DNA from: Caecitellus pseudoparvulus
Taxonomy: Eukaryota > Bigyra: Bicosoecida
Direction of reading: 5' to 3'
Length of the DNA: 64,000 nucleotides
NCBI GenBank assembly: GCA_965644315.1
Contig: CBFFRQ010000038.1
Span: forward strand, 248,001 to 312,000
The notes beneath the pieces are model-generated. The model saw nothing but the letters and a program-made list of their open reading frames with translations. It ran no database searches and had not been told where the DNA came from. The position numbers and the translations under genes were made by a program. Positions 32,696 to 43,689 of this stretch are shown here, in pieces (position 1 is the first letter of the stretch; the number at the start of each line of letters is the position of its first letter).

Positions 32696-35600
32696 TCACA
32701 GGCGGCCAGTGGAGCGCTCTAGCCACCCCTCCCGCAGTCGGATGAGGAAGGGCGCGAGGGTGATGGTGCTGTCACAGGACAGCAGGGCCTCTGTGGACAT
32801 GCTGCGGCCGCCTGTCCAGCCACGGCGGATGAGCGCTGCGACGTCGTCGGAGGGCTTGTCGGGGTCGCAGCTGCGGATGGCAGAGGCGATGCGTGACACT
32901 TTGATGAACTGACCCGCCGACCCACGCCCGCCACTGTCCTCGCCAGCCGCCGCAGCGATGGCGCCCGTGATCTCCGCCGTGTACGACTGGTACTCCTTCA
33001 GGGCCTGGGCGCGCAGCATCTCGACGAATTCACCCTGGTCCCCGTCCGCGTCCTCCGACAGCAGCTCGTTGTAGTCCACGGAGTCACCGGCGGCGTTGGC
33101 GTCCCGCTCCAATTCCGTCAGCAGCGTCGCCATCATGGCAGGGCTCTTGGTGCGGTACAGCAGGCGCACATGCTGCCGCAGCACATCCTTGGGCAGGATG
33201 CCAGTCGCCTGCCCACCATTGGTGCTTTTGTCGGTTTCCACCAGACTGTCCCGCAGATTCGTCACGAGTTTCAGACTGTGGTGGTGCACTTCTTCCGGCA
33301 GGCGCCCCTGCAGCACTCGCAGGAAGATCTCGCAGTCACTGTCGTACACGTACCGGCGGAGCGCGTGGATGAGGCTGTACGCCCATTCCTGCGCCGCGCC
33401 ACGAGTGCCGTACTTCTGCGTCAGGAACGACAGGAAGAAGCCTTGCAGGGGAATGCGGTGGGTGCCGCTGGCAGTCTTCACGCTGCGCACACGGACGCGG
33501 GTGATGGCGCCACCCCCCCCCTCCTCCCCTGTGCCAGCCCCCCGCAGCTCTGCCTCGGCTTGTTCTTTGGCCACCCAGCACTGCTTCACCAGGCGCTCTG
33601 TGGCGCGTTTGGACAGGAAACGGTTCCGGATGATGCCGTGGCAGCGCAAATACTTCGGCACCGAGGGGTGTGTTCCGCGTCCGATGAAGAATCGCTGTCG
33701 GAACACCGTGGAGGTGAAGGGCACAGGGAGCGCGCCTGGGTTGAAGCGCGCGTCCCCCGTGCCGTTCAAAATGTGGCTCAGGCGCAGGGCTGTCGAGTGT
33801 GGAGGCATGGCCAGCGCGGCAGCCACACTGGGCGGCACGTCAAACGGCACGAGAGACAGCGGCGGCAGGGTGGGCTCGGGCGTGGTCTGTCCCTGCACCG
33901 AACTGTCCCCTGGGCTACTAGGCTTGCTCGGCGTCGCACCTCCCCCCTCACTGCGCCCCTTGCGTGGGCTGGTGGGGGGGGGCGCTGCAGACGGCAGTGT
34001 CCCTGCCGCTGCCCCGCCTTGTGGCGTGTGCTGCAGCTCGCCCACACTGGCCAGGCGGTACACCGGAGCAGGGGGCGTGAGGGCGTGCTGGGCCCACGCT
34101 GTGGAGCCGTGTGGGGCGCCGGGGCGGGGGGGTGGCGTGCTCAGCACCACTGGCGTGGGCAGGAGTGGGTTGAAGTAGTGCGGCAGCTGGGCGGGGGGAA
34201 GAAACGCCCCCGTGCCCGGCCCAAGCACCGCCAACGGCACGCCGTGCATGCTTGGTACATCTGTGGAGTGCGGAGGCCAGTCCACGGGCCCGTCAGGGGG
34301 GGGGCTGGACCCCCCTCCGGCTTGGGGTGAGAGGGCCTCTGGCGGGGCCACCGCATGCACCACCATGCCAGAGGGCAGTGGGCCCACATTCAAGGCGGGG
34401 TGGGGCAGCACTGTGCCAAAGGCTCCAGCTGAGCCGACGCTCTCCCGCACAATGCTCGTGCCGCCCACTGTGGTGCTGCGGAAGGGAGCATTGGGCACTG
34501 GGCTCTGGCGAAGGCTGGGCGCCGACCCTGGCGGCAGGGCCAGGGATGCCCCTGGCCGCGGCACGTACACGGTGCCCCTGGACCCCAGCGCCATGGGGGA
34601 GGGGGGAGGCAGCCCCACGACGCCAGGGGCCGTGGGGGAGGAGGGGCTGTGGGGGGGGGACCCCGCCAGACGCCCCCGGGGGGAGAGCCCCTCGCCCCCG
34701 CCACCGCCCTCGGAGATGGTGGAGAGGAAGGTGCGGGGGCGGCGCCGGGGTGATGCGCCCTTGATGTGCGCCTTCAGTTCCTCGATGCGCGACAGCATGC
34801 GCACCAGCAGCGCGAAGTCGTGCCCCCCCTCCCCGCCGCCGTCACCGCCCTCCCCCTCCATCACACGGTGCACGGCGCCCCGAAGGCGTTCGTTGTCCCC
34901 CGGCAGTCCAGTGGACCCCGTGGCCGGGTTCAGGCCCTCCCCCGACCCGCGCGCCCGCAGGTCCAGCGCGTCCGCCAGCTTCGTCATCCACTCTCCCTGC
35001 ACCTCTGCCAGGGCCGCCCCCGCCCCTCGCTTACGCAGGCTCGTCACCAGGCGGGTGTGGTCCGCTTGTAGCTTGGCGTGGGCCGCCTTCACTTCCCGCA
35101 GCTCATCGGAGCGCGCCGTCAGACTGCGCTGCACGCGCTCGTAGGAGGAGATGGGCACGGACGAGGACACCTCCCGGGCCCGGCGCTCCAGGCTGCTCTC
35201 CAGTCCCTGGTTCTCCGTCTCCACGGCGCTGAGGGCGGCACGCAGGTCCTGCACCTCCCGACTCCGCACCTCCTCCCGTGCCTCAGCCTCCTGCGCCGTC
35301 AGCTCAGTGCGGCGGTAGGCTGCGATGAGGGCGGAGTTGTTGGTGCGCAGCTCTGCCAGGGCGCTGCGTGCCGCCTCAGCAGCTTCCTGCGCCTCCGCCA
35401 GCTCCTCCTGCAAGCCTGCGACGCGGGAGGCGGCCGCCTCGCTCGCGGCCTCGGCGGCTGCGACCCGCTGCTTGGCCGCATCCAGCTGGGCCGTGAAGCG
35501 CTCTGCCTGCTCTGTCAGTGCAGCGTGGCGGTCCTGCTCTGCAGAGGCCAGCTGGGCCACCAGGGCCGGCACGCTGAGGGCAGACTCGTGCACGCTGCGC

Positions 35601-36607
35601 AGGCGCTGCTCGTACACTCGGCGGATGGTCTGCAGAATGGGCTGGTACGTGGTGAAGCCCTCGATGAGGCCTTGGAACGCGTCACGGAAGGTGTTCAGCA
35701 CCGCCTCGGCGCGGGAATCGGCCAGGGCCGCGTCCACCTCCTGCACATTGTCTGCGCCGCTGATGCCCAGGCCAGCCAGAGCAGCGTCCAGCCTCCGCTG
35801 CACCGCCTGAAGCAAAGCAGGGCGGGGGCCGTGGTCGGCACTGGCTGGCTGCTCCTCGGGAAAGGGCACGATGCCAGTGACCTGTCGGGCGTTGTGTGCC
35901 TTGACGCTGCTGCGGCGCTGGGCCGACAGAGCGCCGTGTTTCTGGGCGGGGGACAACGAGCGTTTCCACGCCTCCCGGCCCAGCAGCTCGCTGTCTGCGT
36001 TTCGCGACAGCGTTTGCGCGCTCTGTGCAGCCAGCTCAGCAGCCTTGTCACGTAATGCTCGCCTGGCGCTGGGGGATCTGCCCTGCGCCGCCGATTTTCC
36101 GTCTTCCTGGGCGCTGGGAGTGAAGTCGCCGGTCGCTCCGCGACCACCCTCGCCGGCCCAGATATTTGGCGTCGAGACACTGCCCTGCAGGGCCGCCTCT
36201 GCTGAGCGCAGGGGGTCAGTTTTGAAGGGTGATGCCGAGCTTTTGGGGCTGTACGGCTGCGGTGTGGCGGCGTGGGGGTTCCGCCGCCGCCTGTGGCTCT
36301 GCTTGTCGCCCGACAGCACTGCAGCTGACATGGAGTGTGCCAGGAGAGCAGACGCCCCTGCCATGTTCAAGGGGGTCCTACCTGCATCGCTGGGGCCACT
36401 GGCGCGGGCTGTCAGGGCACGGGCAGTGCTTGCGCTGGCGGGGGTGCGGTGGCTGCCCCCGCCCAGACCCGCCACCGCCCTCGCACTGGCCGGCGCAGCA
36501 GGGGGCGTGCCCACTCCCTTGGCCTCCTGTTCACTGGCTTGCTGAGCAGCCCAGCGCTGTGCAGCCGCCATCTGCTGAGGGGTGAGGGATGGCGCCGAAG
36601 CGCTCAT
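32696..36607 (-). CDS. TSNAXIP1-like coiled-coil protein
   Basis: A single exon of about 1,303 codons. Around residues 300-420 lies FRDAFQGLIEGFTTYQPIL followed by a long coiled-coil, matching the N-terminal domain of translin-associated factor X-interacting protein 1. The middle (about 600-960) is Pro/Gly/Ser-rich and low in complexity. The C-terminal third contains KYLRCHGIIRNRFLSKR and then FFLSFLTQKYGTRGAAQEW, RRYVYDSDCEIFLRVLQG and downstream helices, also like the TSNAXIP1/cilia-associated group. Animal TSNAXIP1 is expressed in spermatids, and its relatives occur in flagellated protists. A role at the flagellum or basal body is inferred. The ATG at 36607 (MSASAPSLTPQQMAAAQRW) was chosen over one at 36688, whose added residues read as noncoding. 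Confidence 0.72.
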   Translation of the reverse strand: MSASAPSLTPQQMAAAQRWAAQQASEQEAKGVGTPPAAPASARAVAGLGGGSHRTPASASTARALTARASGPSDAGRTPLNMAGASALLAHSMSAAVLSGDKQSHRRRRNPHAATPQPYSPKSSASPFKTDPLRSAEAALQGSVSTPNIWAGEGGRGATGDFTPSAQEDGKSAAQGRSPSARRALRDKAAELAAQSAQTLSRNADSELLGREAWKRSLSPAQKHGALSAQRRSSVKAHNARQVTGIVPFPEEQPASADHGPRPALLQAVQRRLDAALAGLGISGADNVQEVDAALADSRAEAVLNTFRDAFQGLIEGFTTYQPILQTIRRVYEQRLRSVHESALSVPALVAQLASAEQDRHAALTEQAERFTAQLDAAKQRVAAAEAASEAAASRVAGLQEELAEAQEAAEAARSALAELRTNNSALIAAYRRTELTAQEAEAREEVRSREVQDLRAALSAVETENQGLESSLERRAREVSSSVPISSYERVQRSLTARSDELREVKAAHAKLQADHTRLVTSLRKRGAGAALAEVQGEWMTKLADALDLRARGSGEGLNPATGSTGLPGDNERLRGAVHRVMEGEGGDGGGEGGHDFALLVRMLSRIEELKAHIKGASPRRRPRTFLSTISEGGGGGEGLSPRGRLAGSPPHSPSSPTAPGVVGLPPPSPMALGSRGTVYVPRPGASLALPPGSAPSLRQSPVPNAPFRSTTVGGTSIVRESVGSAGAFGTVLPHPALNVGPLPSGMVVHAVAPPEALSPQAGGGSSPPPDGPVDWPPHSTDVPSMHGVPLAVLGPGTGAFLPPAQLPHYFNPLLPTPVVLSTPPPRPGAPHGSTAWAQHALTPPAPVYRLASVGELQHTPQGGAAAGTLPSAAPPPTSPRKGRSEGGGATPSKPSSPGDSSVQGQTTPEPTLPPLSLVPFDVPPSVAAALAMPPHSTALRLSHILNGTGDARFNPGALPVPFTSTVFRQRFFIGRGTHPSVPKYLRCHGIIRNRFLSKRATERLVKQCWVAKEQAEAELRGAGTGEEGGGGAITRVRVRSVKTASGTHRIPLQGFFLSFLTQKYGTRGAAQEWAYSLIHALRRYVYDSDCEIFLRVLQGRLPEEVHHHSLKLVTNLRDSLVETDKSTNGGQATGILPKDVLRQHVRLLYRTKSPAMMATLLTELERDANAAGDSVDYNELLSEDADGDQGEFVEMLRAQALKEYQSYTAEITGAIAAAAGEDSGGRGSAGQFIKVSRIASAIRSCDPDKPSDDVAALIRRGWTGGRSMSTEALLSCDSTITLAPFLIRLREGWLERSTGRL

Positions 36608-36902
36608 GCCGGGCTGGCCTCTGTTGCGTTGCCTTGCGCGCTGCACACGCAGGTGCAGCACGAGGGGGAGCGGGCAGCACTGCTGCAAGAGTTGGCATGC
36701 ACGCGTGGCCAGCCGTTAGGCGTGTGCACGGCACGGCACACCGAGTTTCACGAGTGGCGTGTGTTTTGGAGGGAAGCGAGCACTGTACTTCGGTGCAGCT
36801 GGCACAGTTCACCAAAACCACAACAATCCTACGACAGATAGTGTAAAGAAACCTCATCTAGGATAGGCATCATACCTTTGTACACCTCATTTAGCGTACA
36901 GT
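36608..36902. promoter_or_regulatory. Divergent promoter region
   Basis: This 295-bp region separates the starts of the TSNAXIP1-like gene (minus) and prolidase (plus). It becomes AT-richer toward the prolidase ATG (36820-36900), which fits a promoter or 5' leader. Confidence 0.45.
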
Positions 36903-38569
36903 ATGGCAGCAAGCGGCGTCGGCGTGGTGCCAGGCACCGTGGTCTCTTCTGAGGTGACACCCATTGCCAAGCTGGATGCTGCAGCCCTGCAGGAAATTCG
37001 AGCCAAGGTCATCGCCAAGTTCAAGGAGGCAGCCCCCGGCGTGTCCAAGGCCGTCCTGCTCGTCAAGGGCGGCGAGCAAGAGGCGCGTTCCAACACAGGT
37101 GCGCTTCTGGCAGCGGCACGTGCAGTGCACTTGGCTCGGCAGCACCTGCTCCTGCCGCCCCTGCAGACTGCGAGACACTATTCCGGCAGGAGAGCTTCTT
37201 CTACTATCTGACTGCTCAAAATGAGCCCGGTCAGTGGATTGCCATCGACGTGGACAGCGGCAAGTGCGTGGGGTGCAGGTGGCGCTGTGCACTGGCGTGT
37301 GTCCAATGCTTCTGAACGCCGACGCACACCCCCCCCTCCCGCCACAGGAGCACCTTGCTGTACCCAGACCTGGGGCCAACGTGGGTCATCTGGTGCGGTC
37401 CTCAGAAGACTGCCGAGGAGCTGCAGGCGGAGACAGGCGTGGACGCAGTGACCACCACTGACAAGCTGGCAGATGTGCTGGCGGGGTACGCCCCTGAGCA
37501 GGTGCACCTGCTGCAAGGCGTGAACACGGACTCTGGCGAAGAAATCAAGGCGCCGGAGGGCGTGCCAGCCGGCCCGTGGACGATTGTGAAGGACAAGCTG
37601 CACCAGGCTCTCGTGGAGGCACGTGTGTGCAAGACGCCTGCGGAAGTTGCGCTGATGCGCGCCACCAACGCAGCAGCTGCCGAGGCTCACCTCGCCGTGA
37701 TGGCAGCGGCGCAGCCTGGCTGGAGGGAGTTCCAGTCGGAAGCCCTGTTCAAGTACGTGTCACACTTCACTTCTGGCGCGCGGTACTGGGCGTACACGGC
37801 CATTTGCGGCAGCAGCACGCGTTGCGCGGTGCTGCACTACGGGCACTCTGCACTGCCCAACGCGGAGGTGGTGCCAGACGGCGCCCTGTGCCTGCACGAC
37901 ATGGGCTGCGAGGCCCACGGGTATGCCAGCGACATCACCGTGTCCTTCCCCATCAACGGAAAGTTCACGGAGCAGCAAGCCGCCATTTACAACATTGTGC
38001 TGGCTGCGCTGGAAGGCGTAAAGGCTGCCATGAAGCCAGGCATCTCCTGGCCTACCATGCACACGCTCGCCTATGAGATCATCGGGCAGGGGCTGCTGGA
38101 CCTGGGCATTTTGACTGGGTCCCTGGAGGAGGTGCTGGCTGCCAACGTCGTGTCAGTGTTCATGCCGCACGGGCTGGGGCATCTGCTGGGGTTGGAGACA
38201 CACGACGTGGGGGGGTACCCGCCCCACCTGGAGGATGTGAAGCGCGACCCGCGCTTCGGCCACGCCTCTGTGCGCCTGGGGCGCAAGTTGGAGGAGGGCA
38301 TGGTGCTGACGGTGGAGCCGGGGTGCTACTTCAACCCCACCCTCATCGCCAAGGCGCTGGCTGACCCCGAGCAAGGCAAGTTCGTAGTGCAGGCCAAGGC
38401 AGAGGAGTACACGCCAGTGGGGGGTGTGCGCCTGGAAGACAACGTCCTGGTCACGGCCACTGGCATCGACAACATGACCGTTGTGCCGCGCAGTGTGGAG
38501 GAGGTGGAAGCCGCCTGCGCCGGCCAAATCACATCCCTGCAGTTTCTGCGCGACCTCCGCACCAAGTGA
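36903..38569 (+). CDS. PEPD: Xaa-Pro dipeptidase (prolidase, M24B metallopeptidase)
   Basis: Three exons (36903-37098, 37167-37263, 37348-38569) join in phase to 504 residues, close to animal prolidase. The introns are 68 and 84 nt. The N-terminal domain has RQESFFYYLTAQNEPG. The pita-bread catalytic domain has the dinuclear-metal ligands in order: Asp in LHDMGCEAHGYASD and the following Asp, His in MPHGLGHLLG, Glu in TVEPGCYF and Glu in VRLEDNV. LETHDVGGYPPHLED is the typical substrate-pocket segment. The enzyme is cytosolic (no signal peptide seen) and splits X-Pro dipeptides in peptide recycling. No key residue is missing. Confidence 0.93.
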
Positions 38570-38609
38570 GAATAGAGATGGTTGCAATGCACAGCAGTGG
38601 CTGCGTCAC

Positions 38610-40865
38610 ATGCCCTCTGCGCCGGAGCTGCAGCTGGAGGGGGTGGGGCCGAGTCACGGCGCCACCCTGCGCCAGCGGCGCTCCACCCTGCAGCGGCCCT
38701 TCACGCTGGTGCTGTTGGAAGAAGGCAGCCGACCCCTCGTCGCAGCGGTGTGGCATGGGCCGGCGTCGCTGTGGGTGAAGCTTGCGCCTGCTGCCAGTTT
38801 CGTCGTGACGGTGAACGACGAGCCGCTGCTGGGGCGTGGGCCGCTTGCCAGGCAACTGCAGGAGGCAGACCGCCTCCGCATTCTCCAGGACGGCAGTGCC
38901 ACTGCAGCCTTCACGGTGCAGCGGAAACGGGGTGCGAAACGGGAGCGGGCACTGCCCGAGAGCTTGCCCGCTCCTGGAGTCGGCGCGGGGAGTCAGGCGT
39001 GTGCAAGCGCGCAACCAATTACCGCAGGCATAGAAAGTCCTGCCAAACGGCCTGCGCCAGCGGCAGCACCTGACGACGACTGTGAGGGCAAAGCAGCAGG
39101 TGACAATGCCATGTCTCCACCTTTAGCAGCTTGGTTCGCCGAAGCGAGGGCAAATCGAGCCAGTCTGCAAGCCGGACTGGACAGCGGCATGACTCCGGCA
39201 GAGCAAGGTGTCTTGCGCCCCCGCACCAGCGCATGGCCTGTGCCCCCTCTTGGAGACGCCACGACTGCCACCTCTTGTGGTTTGAGCTGGGGCTCTGTGC
39301 GTGAGGCTGCGGACCCGCGGTCGGAGTGGACGAAACGCATGGCCGCTGCCGCTGCTGCGTTGAAGCGTGCTCCGTGGCTGTGCTTGTCCCCCGCTGGGCA
39401 GGCAGTGTACAACCCGCCGAGTCACTTGGATGCATGGGCATGGGACACGAGTGGCGCCAGGCACGCTGCTGCTTGCCCCTGGGAGGCCTTCCTGCGTCAC
39501 GTGGATGGTGCGTTGGCAGCAGAGGTTGACTCCACTGACCACTCCAGCGCCTCCTCCCAGGCCACGGAGGCCGAGTCACCCACTGCGCCGTCTGGCCCAG
39601 GCAGCCAACAGGACCAGGACAAGGAGGGTGCCATGGCCAATGGGCACCTGATTCCCCACATCCAGGCGCTGGCCCAGCACGAAGCTTCAGCCAGTGGCCC
39701 CGCCGCTACACATAGATTGCTGGCTCACCGATTGCTGCTGGCCGTGCTGCACAAGCTGCGCAGGCGTATTACGACGGCTGCCCAGGTCGACACCCTACTG
39801 CAGTTCTTTCCCTTGGGGGACGGCACACGCACGCGCCTGTGTTCCATCCTGCAGAGCGGAACACTGCCCAAAGCGGCTGCGCTGCAGGCTGACCCTGCGG
39901 AAAGTGCCAGACAACGCCTCATCCACCTACACGGCATCGGCCACGCCACGGCCGCCAGCCTCGTGCAGACACACGCCGTGACGGACCCCGCCGATTTGCT
40001 GCAGTGCGTGCAGCGGGCAGAGGGGGGGCGTGGTGACGCCCGGGATGCCGCCGTGACTGCTCTGCTCTCAGCACCCACCCTGGCAGCGCTGCCGTATTAC
40101 GCGGACCTGGCCCAGCGCATTCCGCGCGCTGAGGTGGCGGTGTTCCAGCGCCTGCTGCGCCACATCGTGGCATGCGAGGTGGACCCCCAGTTGGAGGTGG
40201 TGGTAGCGGGAAGTTTCCGACGAGGGGCGGCCTGGTGTGGGGATGTTGATGTGCTGATCACGCACCCCTCTGGCCCATGCCAGGTGCTGTCTGCTGTGTG
40301 CAAGGCCCTGAGCGATGCGGGGATTCTGCAGTGCACTCTGCACGCGGAGGGGGGCTCAGGCCGCAGTGGAGGGGGGTTGTCGGCGGGGTTGCTGCCAGGA
40401 CACCACCCTGTGCAAACCCTTGCCGCTATCGCCCGGTTACCGCCTTGGGTGCCAGCCGTGGCCACCGTCGCAGATGCTCGTGCAGTGCCGCTGGAGTCAC
40501 CCCCATCCCCTTGCAACACACACTGGCTTGCCCGTCGCCTGGACATCAAGTGCTACCACCGGGCTCACTGGGCGCCGGCGCTGGCGTATTACACGGGGGA
40601 CGACATGATGAACCGAAAACTGCGTGAATTCGCCAGCCGCATGGGGTACAAACTGGACGACCGATACCTGTGGCCAGCGAAAGTGGTGGGCAGTGTCCCC
40701 GGCAGTCGCGGCACTGCCCAGCGCAGGTACAAGCTGCGCGGACACCCAATTGCGCTGGAGAGTGAGGAGGATTTGTGGAGCGCACTTGGGCTGCAGTTCA
40801 TCCCCCCCGCCTCGCGCTGCGTGCTGCCCGTGTCCACACAGGGCGTGCGCCTGGCCAAACACTGA
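38610..40865 (+). CDS. Family X DNA polymerase (pol beta/lambda-like) with unusual N-terminal region
   Basis: A single exon of about 751 residues starts 40 bp after the prolidase stop. The C-terminal ~390 residues carry the PolX core: a helix-hairpin-helix (LIHLHGIGHATAASLV), the active-site block GSFRRGAAWCGDVDVLITH near 533-551 with two metal-binding Asp, and RLDIKCYHRAHW with the third Asp near 643. YTGDDMMNRKLREFA follows in place of the usual YFTGSxxFN, and the end is SEEDLWSALGLQFIPP. This fits a base-excision or end-joining gap-filling polymerase. I see no BRCT domain. The first ~110 residues (HGATLRQRRSTLQRPFTLVLLEE followed by beta-like segments) may be a beta-sandwich of FHA type, but I cannot confirm it. 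The linker is Ala/Pro-rich. Confidence 0.87.
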   Translation: MPSAPELQLEGVGPSHGATLRQRRSTLQRPFTLVLLEEGSRPLVAAVWHGPASLWVKLAPAASFVVTVNDEPLLGRGPLARQLQEADRLRILQDGSATAAFTVQRKRGAKRERALPESLPAPGVGAGSQACASAQPITAGIESPAKRPAPAAAPDDDCEGKAAGDNAMSPPLAAWFAEARANRASLQAGLDSGMTPAEQGVLRPRTSAWPVPPLGDATTATSCGLSWGSVREAADPRSEWTKRMAAAAAALKRAPWLCLSPAGQAVYNPPSHLDAWAWDTSGARHAAACPWEAFLRHVDGALAAEVDSTDHSSASSQATEAESPTAPSGPGSQQDQDKEGAMANGHLIPHIQALAQHEASASGPAATHRLLAHRLLLAVLHKLRRRITTAAQVDTLLQFFPLGDGTRTRLCSILQSGTLPKAAALQADPAESARQRLIHLHGIGHATAASLVQTHAVTDPADLLQCVQRAEGGRGDARDAAVTALLSAPTLAALPYYADLAQRIPRAEVAVFQRLLRHIVACEVDPQLEVVVAGSFRRGAAWCGDVDVLITHPSGPCQVLSAVCKALSDAGILQCTLHAEGGSGRSGGGLSAGLLPGHHPVQTLAAIARLPPWVPAVATVADARAVPLESPPSPCNTHWLARRLDIKCYHRAHWAPALAYYTGDDMMNRKLREFASRMGYKLDDRYLWPAKVVGSVPGSRGTAQRRYKLRGHPIALESEEDLWSALGLQFIPPASRCVLPVSTQGVRLAKH

Positions 40866-41167
40866 TTCCTTGTGTGCCTGGTGAGGCAACCTAATGTAGT
40901 CAGCTCTTCTGCCCAGTTCTGGCCTCAAACGCATGTGTGACGCGTGGAACCCTGCAGTGCTCTGAGCTGGGAGTCTGCTACGGCAAAGCAGACGGGCGAA
41001 CAGAATACAGGACAGAAACTAAAGACTGAGCAGGTGTGGTTTGCCTTCCGTTGAGATGCCTGCCTAGGGGGCCTTTCCCGGAGGTATAGCTGCGCATTTG
41101 GCGAGGCGGCGCCGAGCACATCAGCTGGGCGTCACACACAGTGCCCCCCGCGACGAGCAAGCGCACC
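40866..41167. other. Intergenic, promoter of the JmjC gene (inferred)
   Basis: This 302-bp gap lies between two plus-strand genes. It shows no open frame of note, repeat or RNA gene. It should hold the polymerase 3' end and the JmjC promoter. Confidence 0.4.
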
Positions 41168-43673
41168 ATGGCGTCACTCGAAGGAACCAAGCGACTGCGT
41201 AAGCGCACCCGGGATGTGAACTATGCGGAAATCGAAGAAGGGAGCATTGGGTATGCTCAAGGTGCGTGCAGGGGGCGGTGCTTGGATTGCGTTTCACGGG
41301 CGTTTCACAGCGGCCTAACACTTTTGTACCAGAGCAAAAGCAGTTCAAGGCCATTCTGGAGGCGCGCAAGTTCGGCAAGCGTCTTGTGAAAGTGATGAAA
41401 TCGGGCCACGAGTTCACACTTGAATGGGTGCGTCGCAAGCCGTCGTGTGCCCGCGCCTGGCTTTGCAGCTCACAGCCGACCGTTGGGCGCAGGTGCGCAA
41501 GAACGGCTTGAAGTTCCCAGTGCACATTCAGGACAGTGCAGGACTGGGCATGGTGGTACCTTCTCCCGGGTTTGGAGTCAGGGACGTCGCGCGCGTCATC
41601 GGCACCTCCACTCCCCTCGTGAGGCCACTTGCGGTGCATCGCGCATGCAGTACGGATCCCAACCACGCTGTCCGGTCACGTGCGCCACGTGCAGGATGTC
41701 ATTGACGTCTCAGCCCAGGAGGAAATGGGGGCTTGGACCCTGGGCCGGTGGGCAAACTACTACTGCAACCCAGCCCAGCGTAGCAAGGTGCTAAATGTCA
41801 TCTCACTGGAGTTCAGCTCGTCTCCCCTCCGCCAGTGCGTTGCGCGGTGCAGCCTGCTGCGCCACATCGTGCCCGCGAGCTTGGTAGCATCGCTTGCTCG
41901 CTCCTCCATGGCGCAGTTTCGTTCGCTCGCCGGATGTGGTGCGGCAGTTGGACTGGATCGATTCCATTTGGCCCGCTGAACGCCGGGCGGTGGGGCAGTT
42001 TCCCCGTGTACAGTACTACTGCTTGATGAGCGTGCAGGGCTGTTACACTGGTGAGTGCCTGGCTTTGACGCGGCGGTGGCGCACCATGCGCTGTGGCTGA
42101 CAAACCAGTGCGCTCTGACGTCATGCAGACTTCCACATCGACTTCGGCGGGACTAGTGTGTGGTACCACGTGTTCAAGGGCGAGAAACGCTTCCTGTTCA
42201 TCCCGCCCACGCACAAGAACCTGGAGGCGTATGCGAAGTGGACCACTTCACCTGACCAGTCCACGACCTTCTTCGGAGACCTGGTGCAAGGCACGTGCTT
42301 TGACCTGACGCTGAAGCAAGGCCAGACCATGATCATCCCGACCGGTGCGTGAGGCGGCGTGCCAGACTGCCTCGCCAGTGGGGCTTGCCACGACCTTTCG
42401 CGCGCCTTCCACCAGGCTGGATCCACGCTGTGTACACGCCAGTGGACAGCCTAGTATTCGGAGGGAACTTCCTGCACTCTCACGGCATGGCCAAGCAGCT
42501 GGAGGTGTACGAGCTGGAGCGGTCCACTCGTGTGCCGCGCAAGTTTTGCTTTCCGTACTATGAGGTGAGGCTGCAGCGGTGTGCTGGGGTGGGCGTTGAC
42601 GTGCACAGCCCCCTCACAACCTTTCACAGCACCTGCACTGGTACACGCTCGCGTACTACTGCATCAAGACACGTTCCGCTGCATTTCAAGAGCTGCATGC
42701 GTTGATGGCGGAGTTCAAAGTGCTCAAAGGAAGGATCAAGGCTGGTGAAGGCGAGGCAGAGCTGCGGGAAACCGCTCGGCACACGGCAGGGCGCATCACA
42801 GGCTTGCTGCAGGAGCTAGAAATGGGCCACAGCGAAGTGAACGAGCTCGTCTCCCTGCTGTCCATCCTCACGCGCATTCGGGCAGAGGCGCTGGAGAGTG
42901 CCGTGCAGGCGCAAAGTGCAGACGGGGAGGGAGGGCCTGTTCAGCCCGGGACGAGTCAACGCGTCAAGGGCCAACGCACTGCGTTTGCGGCTGAGCTGAG
43001 CACTGCTGCTACGGCCCAGCACGCGGCGCAGTACGCGGGTTGTGCTTCGCCAGAGGACATGCTTGCGGAACTGACTGGGCGGTTGCTGCACTCGGACAGC
43101 AAAGCCTTCTTACCAACTGCTCCACAGGAGCTAGATGCCACATCACCGTGCAGATCGCCGCCAGGCTTCGGCTGGGCCCCCGCCGTTCAGTGTGTACCTG
43201 GGGGGGGACAGGACTGGGCGACTTGCGATGGGCCCGATGCGCAGTTGGCGGGCCGGGATGGCGAAAGCGGGTGTGCGACGTGGTTTGTTCGAGGTTTTGA
43301 GGATGCACCCGATGGCCACCCTGCCGCGCCCGGCACCCACCCACAAGCGGTATTGGTTGTGCGATTCATGCCTGACCGACTGCATCGCATGTTCTCAGCT
43401 GATGGGCTGTTCTGCTGCAAAGGCAACGCGAGCGGCAGCGGAGGGCGGAAGAGCCGCCGTGCACGGGCCGCTGCGGCAGCAGCCACACCGGCAACGTCTG
43501 ACAGCGACAGTGACCAAAGCCTGGATGTGGGTGGAAGTGGCGGGGCTGCCTCCCAGCCAGGCGGCCTCAGCGGCGCAGCGGGACCCCCTGCGCCCGGCGC
43601 GACCACACACGTCTCGGTTGCGAGCGCCAAGCGCAGGGTGATGCAAGTCGCGGCGAAGAGACAGCGTACATAG
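41168..43673 (+). CDS. JmjC histone demethylase, KDM2/KDM7 (JHDM1) type
   Basis: Eight exons are resolved (41168-41261, 41333-41427, 41493-41618, 41695-41834, 41917-42050, 42129-42344, 42416-42564, 42630 onward), with introns of 65-82 nt. The product opens [16 protein letters not shown], then EFTLEW joined to [12 protein letters not shown] and [19 protein letters not shown]. The [16 protein letters not shown] and [13 protein letters not shown] blocks are typical of KDM2/7. The JmjC core has Fe(II) ligands His199 and Asp201 ([20 protein letters not shown]) and His272 (GWIHAVYTP), with FGGNFLHS after it. These enzymes remove methyl groups from H3K36 or H3K9/K27. Beyond about 42950 the frame is uncertain. 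Reading straight through reaches a stop at 43673 after a basic, Asp/Ser-rich tail, but a Cys-rich stretch in other frames (43130-43400) suggests an unresolved intron and perhaps a zinc finger. Confidence 0.85.
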
Positions 43674-43689
43674 CACAGTGTAGGACGCC

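Noticed and set aside
41428-41468. 41-nt intron in the JmjC gene ending at 41468
   Set aside because: Using the acceptor at 41492 gives a normal 65-nt intron and EFTLEW joined to [10 protein letters not shown], which aligns better with KDM2/7.
43130-43300. Clear CXXC zinc finger after the JmjC domain
   Set aside because: [10 protein letters not shown] resembles the end of a CXXC finger, but the upstream Cys spacing does not fit; kept only as an open question.
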